From contig FR893531.1 of assembly GCA_000433675.1 (NCBI GenBank), positions 1 through 7,435 on the forward strand: a stretch of DNA of 7,435 bases. The letters run 5' to 3'. Within the stretch, counting starts at the first letter, position 1. Each line of letters opens with the position of its first letter. Origin of the DNA: Clostridium sp. CAG:433. Its GTDB lineage: Bacteria > Bacillota_I > Bacilli_A > RF39 > UBA660. Made by a program: the position numbers and the translations under genes. Below, one piece after another: positions 5,440-7,435 of the stretch. The notes under the pieces are model-generated. The model searched no databases and had not been told where the DNA came from. It worked only from the letters and a program-made list of their open reading frames with translations.

Positions 5440-6267
5440 CTATCTAAATATTTTACTTATATCATTTTCTTCAAGTTCATCTCTATTATATTTATAATCT
5501 TCATTTGAATTAATTATATTGTCATAATAATTAATTTTTTTATTTGGCTTTTCACCAAGTCCAAGTGATGATAGATAAAATGGTTCACCATATTCTTTAG
5601 CGACTTCTTCATTAAGTTTTATAAAACCATTTTTTATTAATTCTTTCGCAAAAACTTTATTTTTTACAAAGTAACCAGGATCTGGAGTTTTATCCATATA
5701 GTACATACCTTTATTACATTTTTCTTTTGTAAAAAATTGTCTATAAGTTGCATCTATTAAAAAATGTTCTTCTTTTATTTCATCATCTTCTTTTACATTT
5801 AAGGTAAGAGTTCCAAAAGCATGATTTAAGTTATAATCAAAATCATTTTGAGCAGTATTTTTAGTAACTTCAAATCCCATTTCTTCAAGTGGATAAAGTG
5901 TTACAAACTGAGCAAGTTCACAGTATCCATCAAGTGAATTACCTTTTATATTTACACCAAGTTCTGATATAAATTTTCTTGTATTTTGAACAGTCCAATT
6001 TAATATGTATTTTGCGTCGTCAGTAGTTACATATTTATTTTTTTTATAGTTGTTTAAAAGTTCTTTGACTTTATTATAATCAACATCTGTTATTAAAGGT
6101 ATTTCATCAATAATAAAAGTATTAGAGTTTTCTGTTACTCCCATCATTTCTTTTCTTTCTTTATATAAAGAGTATAAATTATTAATTATATATCTTTTAT
6201 AATTGTCTTCTAAATGTTCTTTGCTAACTTTTTCTATTTCATCTAATATTTGATCTAAGTTCATCAT
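5440..6267 (-). CDS. Cys-His-Asp protein (papain/transglutaminase-like fold, putative)
   Basis: From ATG 6267 the protein has 275 residues; a TTG at 6279 in the same frame would add four, but its only purine-rich stretch (AAAGG) touches the codon. Residues 1-85 (in the 275 numbering) are mainly charged helices. The core holds Cys116 (LDGYCELAQF), His149 (LNHAFGTLTL) and Asp172 (HFLIDATYRQFF), then KELIKNGFIKLNEEVAKEYG, matching the smaller downstream paralogue. A Cys-His-Asp triad with an ID-x-TY-x-QF strand points to the papain/transglutaminase-like superfamily. The B. subtilis spore-coat transglutaminase Tgl is a functional precedent for such chemistry in spore coats but is not clearly homologous. 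No export signal is visible. It is the first gene of a two-gene unit, with a SigA-like promoter upstream. Substrate unknown. Confidence 0.72.
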   Translation of the reverse strand: MMNLDQILDEIEKVSKEHLEDNYKRYIINNLYSLYKERKEMMGVTENSNTFIIDEIPLITDVDYNKVKELLNNYKKNKYVTTDDAKYILNWTVQNTRKFISELGVNIKGNSLDGYCELAQFVTLYPLEEMGFEVTKNTAQNDFDYNLNHAFGTLTLNVKEDDEIKEEHFLIDATYRQFFTKEKCNKGMYYMDKTPDPGYFVKNKVFAKELIKNGFIKLNEEVAKEYGEPFYLSSLGLGEKPNKKINYYDNIINSNEDYKYNRDELEENDISKIFR

Positions 6268-6273
6268 AAGTTT

Positions 6274-6281
6274 CACCAACC
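6274..6281 (-). promoter_or_regulatory. Ribosome binding site that favours the start at 6267
   Basis: On the - strand, GGTTGGTG ends 6 nt before ATG 6267. The GGTG part pairs with the end of the anti-Shine-Dalgarno. This placement makes 6267 more likely than TTG 6279; ATG 6264 is a possible alternative. Confidence 0.5.
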
Positions 6282-6290
6282 TTTTCCCTT

Positions 6291-6319
6291 ATTTTATCAT
6301 GTATTATTTTATAAAACAA
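6291..6319 (-). promoter_or_regulatory. SigA-type promoter candidate for the Cys-His-Asp gene pair
   Basis: On the - strand, TTGTTT (6314-6319) is followed after 17 nt by TAAAAT (6291-6296), preceded by TGA to give an extended -10. Predicted transcription starts near 6284, a short leader as elsewhere in this window. The -35 falls inside an A-T palindrome at 6309-6329 that also contains the stop codon of the preceding gene. Confidence 0.5.
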
Positions 6320-6329
6320 TATTTTATAA
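6309..6329. repeat. 21-bp A-T palindrome over a stop codon and a -35 element
   Basis: TTATAAAA (6309-6316) and TTTTATAA (6322-6329) are perfect inverted arms around CAATA. No T run follows on the - strand, so it is a poor terminator for the SGNH gene. It could be an operator for the promoter at 6291-6319 or chance in AT-rich DNA. Confidence 0.4.
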
Positions 6330-7435
6330 TTCACTTATATATCCAAGCATCATATTAACATATGTATTTGTAGTATTAGAATCCCAGTGCATTCCATCCG
6401 TTGTATTATAAGTTATTTTATAAGAAAAATTTACTTTTTTTCCTTGTTTTGTATCCATTATCTGAATAAATATTGGCTCATATTTAAGGTTATTTGAATA
6501 ACTGGACTCAACAATGCTTTTCATTGCTAAATTAAATTTGTAGTATTTATAATTAGATCTATAGGATTTAGTACACGAATTACTATCTTCATTTGTTACT
6601 ATTTTTGTATTATTTCCTCTTTGACTAACTCTAACAGGATGCATAGAAGCAACATATCCTTTTACATTGTATCCACTATTTTTAATACTTTGAATTGAAG
6701 TATTGTATCCACTAGCAAATTTTTTAATAGTGCTGTTTGTTGATGATATTTCATCACAAGAGAAACTTTGTATAGTATTACCTGATAAAGGGAAGAAAAC
6801 ATAAAAATAAGTATAATTTTTATATGAGCTATATTTTTCAATTATATTTTTTGCACGAGATATACCTGTAGTATTTTGCCAATCGATTCCTGTACCACTT
6901 TCATTAACATAAACTAGAGTACCATTATCAACATTATATTTATATTTAGATGATGAATAACTATTTTTATACCATACCATTCTAGTTACTTGAGATGCAC
7001 CAATAATAACAATCACTTTCTTTTTAACTACAACATTAATACTTGCTTGTTTGTTTCCATCAACTGTTTTAACTGTAATAATTGCAGCACCTGGATTATG
7101 TGCAGTTATATATCCATTATTAACGCTAGCAATATTTGAATTACTGCTTGACCAAGTTATATTTTTGTTTGTTGCATTACTTGGAGAAACAGTTGCACTT
7201 ACACTAAAACCAGTATCATTATTAAGATAAATTTCTGCACTTGTTTTATTTAAACTAACACCTGTAACTTTTACTGTTTGACTAGGTTTTGTACTTGAAG
7301 AGTTATTATTGTTTGAGTTAGAAGAGTTATTGTTAGAGCTAGAAGAAGAATTGTTTTTATTAGAACTAGAGGAAGAGTTATTGCTGGAACTGGATGAAGA
7401 GTTGTTCTTGCTAGAGCTAGAAGAAGAATTATTTT
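6324..7435 (-). CDS. Extracellular SGNH hydrolase with Ser/Asn linker and BIG2 domain (5' truncated by window)
   Basis: The frame is open from the window end (first full codon at 7433) to TAA at 6324-6326, giving 369 visible residues. Residues 1-53 are a Ser/Asn linker. Residues about 54-136 are a bacterial Ig-like BIG2 domain (VTGVSLNKTS, ITWSSSNSNIASV, GYITAHNPGAAIITVK). Residues 140-369 look like an SGNH/GDSL hydrolase: IIGASQVTR with candidate Ser147, GTGIDWQN near 182-189, PLSGN ending at Asn219, and TTDGMHWD with Asp346 and His349. SGNH enzymes on surface proteins often remove acetyl or other acyl groups from wall glycans; the substrate here is unknown. A GTG at 7016 is internal, not the start, because the BIG2 domain reads straight into it. 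Signal peptide and promoter lie outside the window. Confidence 0.78.
   Translation of the reverse strand, partial: NNSSSSSSKNNSSSSSSNNSSSSSNKNNSSSSSNNNSSNSNNNNSSSTKPSQTVKVTGVSLNKTSAEIYLNNDTGFSVSATVSPSNATNKNITWSSSNSNIASVNNGYITAHNPGAAIITVKTVDGNKQASINVVVKKKVIVIIGASQVTRMVWYKNSYSSSKYKYNVDNGTLVYVNESGTGIDWQNTTGISRAKNIIEKYSSYKNYTYFYVFFPLSGNTIQSFSCDEISSTNSTIKKFASGYNTSIQSIKNSGYNVKGYVASMHPVRVSQRGNNTKIVTNEDSNSCTKSYRSNYKYYKFNLAMKSIVESSYSNNLKYEPIFIQIMDTKQGKKVNFSYKITYNTTDGMHWDSNTTNTYVNMMLGYISEL
7279..7435 (-). repeat. Tandem Ser/Asn-coding repeat, alternating 27 and 24 nt
   Basis: In translation the units run SSSSSSKNN, SSSSSSNN, SSSSSNKNN, SSSSSNNN, so 9- and 8-residue units alternate in a 17-residue (51-nt) higher period, then decay into SSNSNNNNSSS. 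Third positions differ between copies, so the array is not a fresh duplication. It continues beyond the window and forms a flexible linker before the BIG2 domain. Confidence 0.7.

Noticed and set aside
6268..6279. TTG 6279 as start of the larger Cys-His-Asp gene
   Set aside because: AAAGG directly touches the TTG with no spacing. GGTTGGTG is properly spaced from ATG 6267.
7014..7016. GTG 7016 as start of the SGNH hydrolase gene
   Set aside because: The frame is open far upstream and encodes a BIG2 domain and linker that lead directly into it.

Overview
This is a very AT-rich, tightly packed bacterial window. Short intergenic gaps, AGGAGG-type ribosome sites, TAA stops (one TAG) and the protein families suggest a low-GC Firmicute, possibly a gut-type Bacilli or Clostridia lineage. 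The species cannot be named from the sequence. I recognise no RNA gene, insertion sequence, CRISPR array or origin.

Layout. (1) 1-162, + strand: the tail of a surface protein with an NPKT-type C-terminal anchor, ending in a strong, probably bidirectional terminator. (2) 239-1522, - strand: a membrane-anchored Amidase_6-type cysteine hydrolase, divergent from the next gene. (3) 1623-2432, + strand: a collagen-like (Gly-X-Y) protein with a BclA-like C-terminal domain, split by one in-frame TAA. (4) 2502-4376, + strand: a 624-residue beta-helix protein with a WxL-like C-terminal domain but no signal peptide. (5) 4399-4924, - strand: a DUF11-type protein whose C-terminal 40-50 residues have been shifted out of frame at a five-base homopolymer. 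(6) 4968-6267, - strand: two translationally coupled genes for paralogous Cys-His-Asp (papain/transglutaminase-like) proteins. (7) 6324-7435, - strand: the C-terminal part of a large extracellular protein with a Ser/Asn repeat linker, a BIG2 Ig-like domain and an SGNH hydrolase domain.

Main interpretation. Genes 3, 4 and 5 encode surface-type proteins without secretion signals. Each has an exact CATANNNTA element 26-27 nt before its start codon. That is the -10 consensus of the sporulation mother-cell sigma factors (SigK, related to SigE). Proteins of the exosporium or outer spore coat are made in the mother cell and need no signal peptide, so the centre of the window reads as a spore-surface locus: collagen-like filament, beta-helix protein and DUF11 protein. 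The nearby Cys-His-Asp pair could be processing or cross-linking enzymes for it, but that link rests only on proximity. Two of the three structural genes carry a single lesion (nonsense, frameshift), which suggests recent decay or strain-level on/off variation.

Five of the six genes whose ends lie next to a recognisable terminator have their stop codon inside or touching it. This rule also supports the out-of-frame DUF11 tail as the genuine C-terminus.
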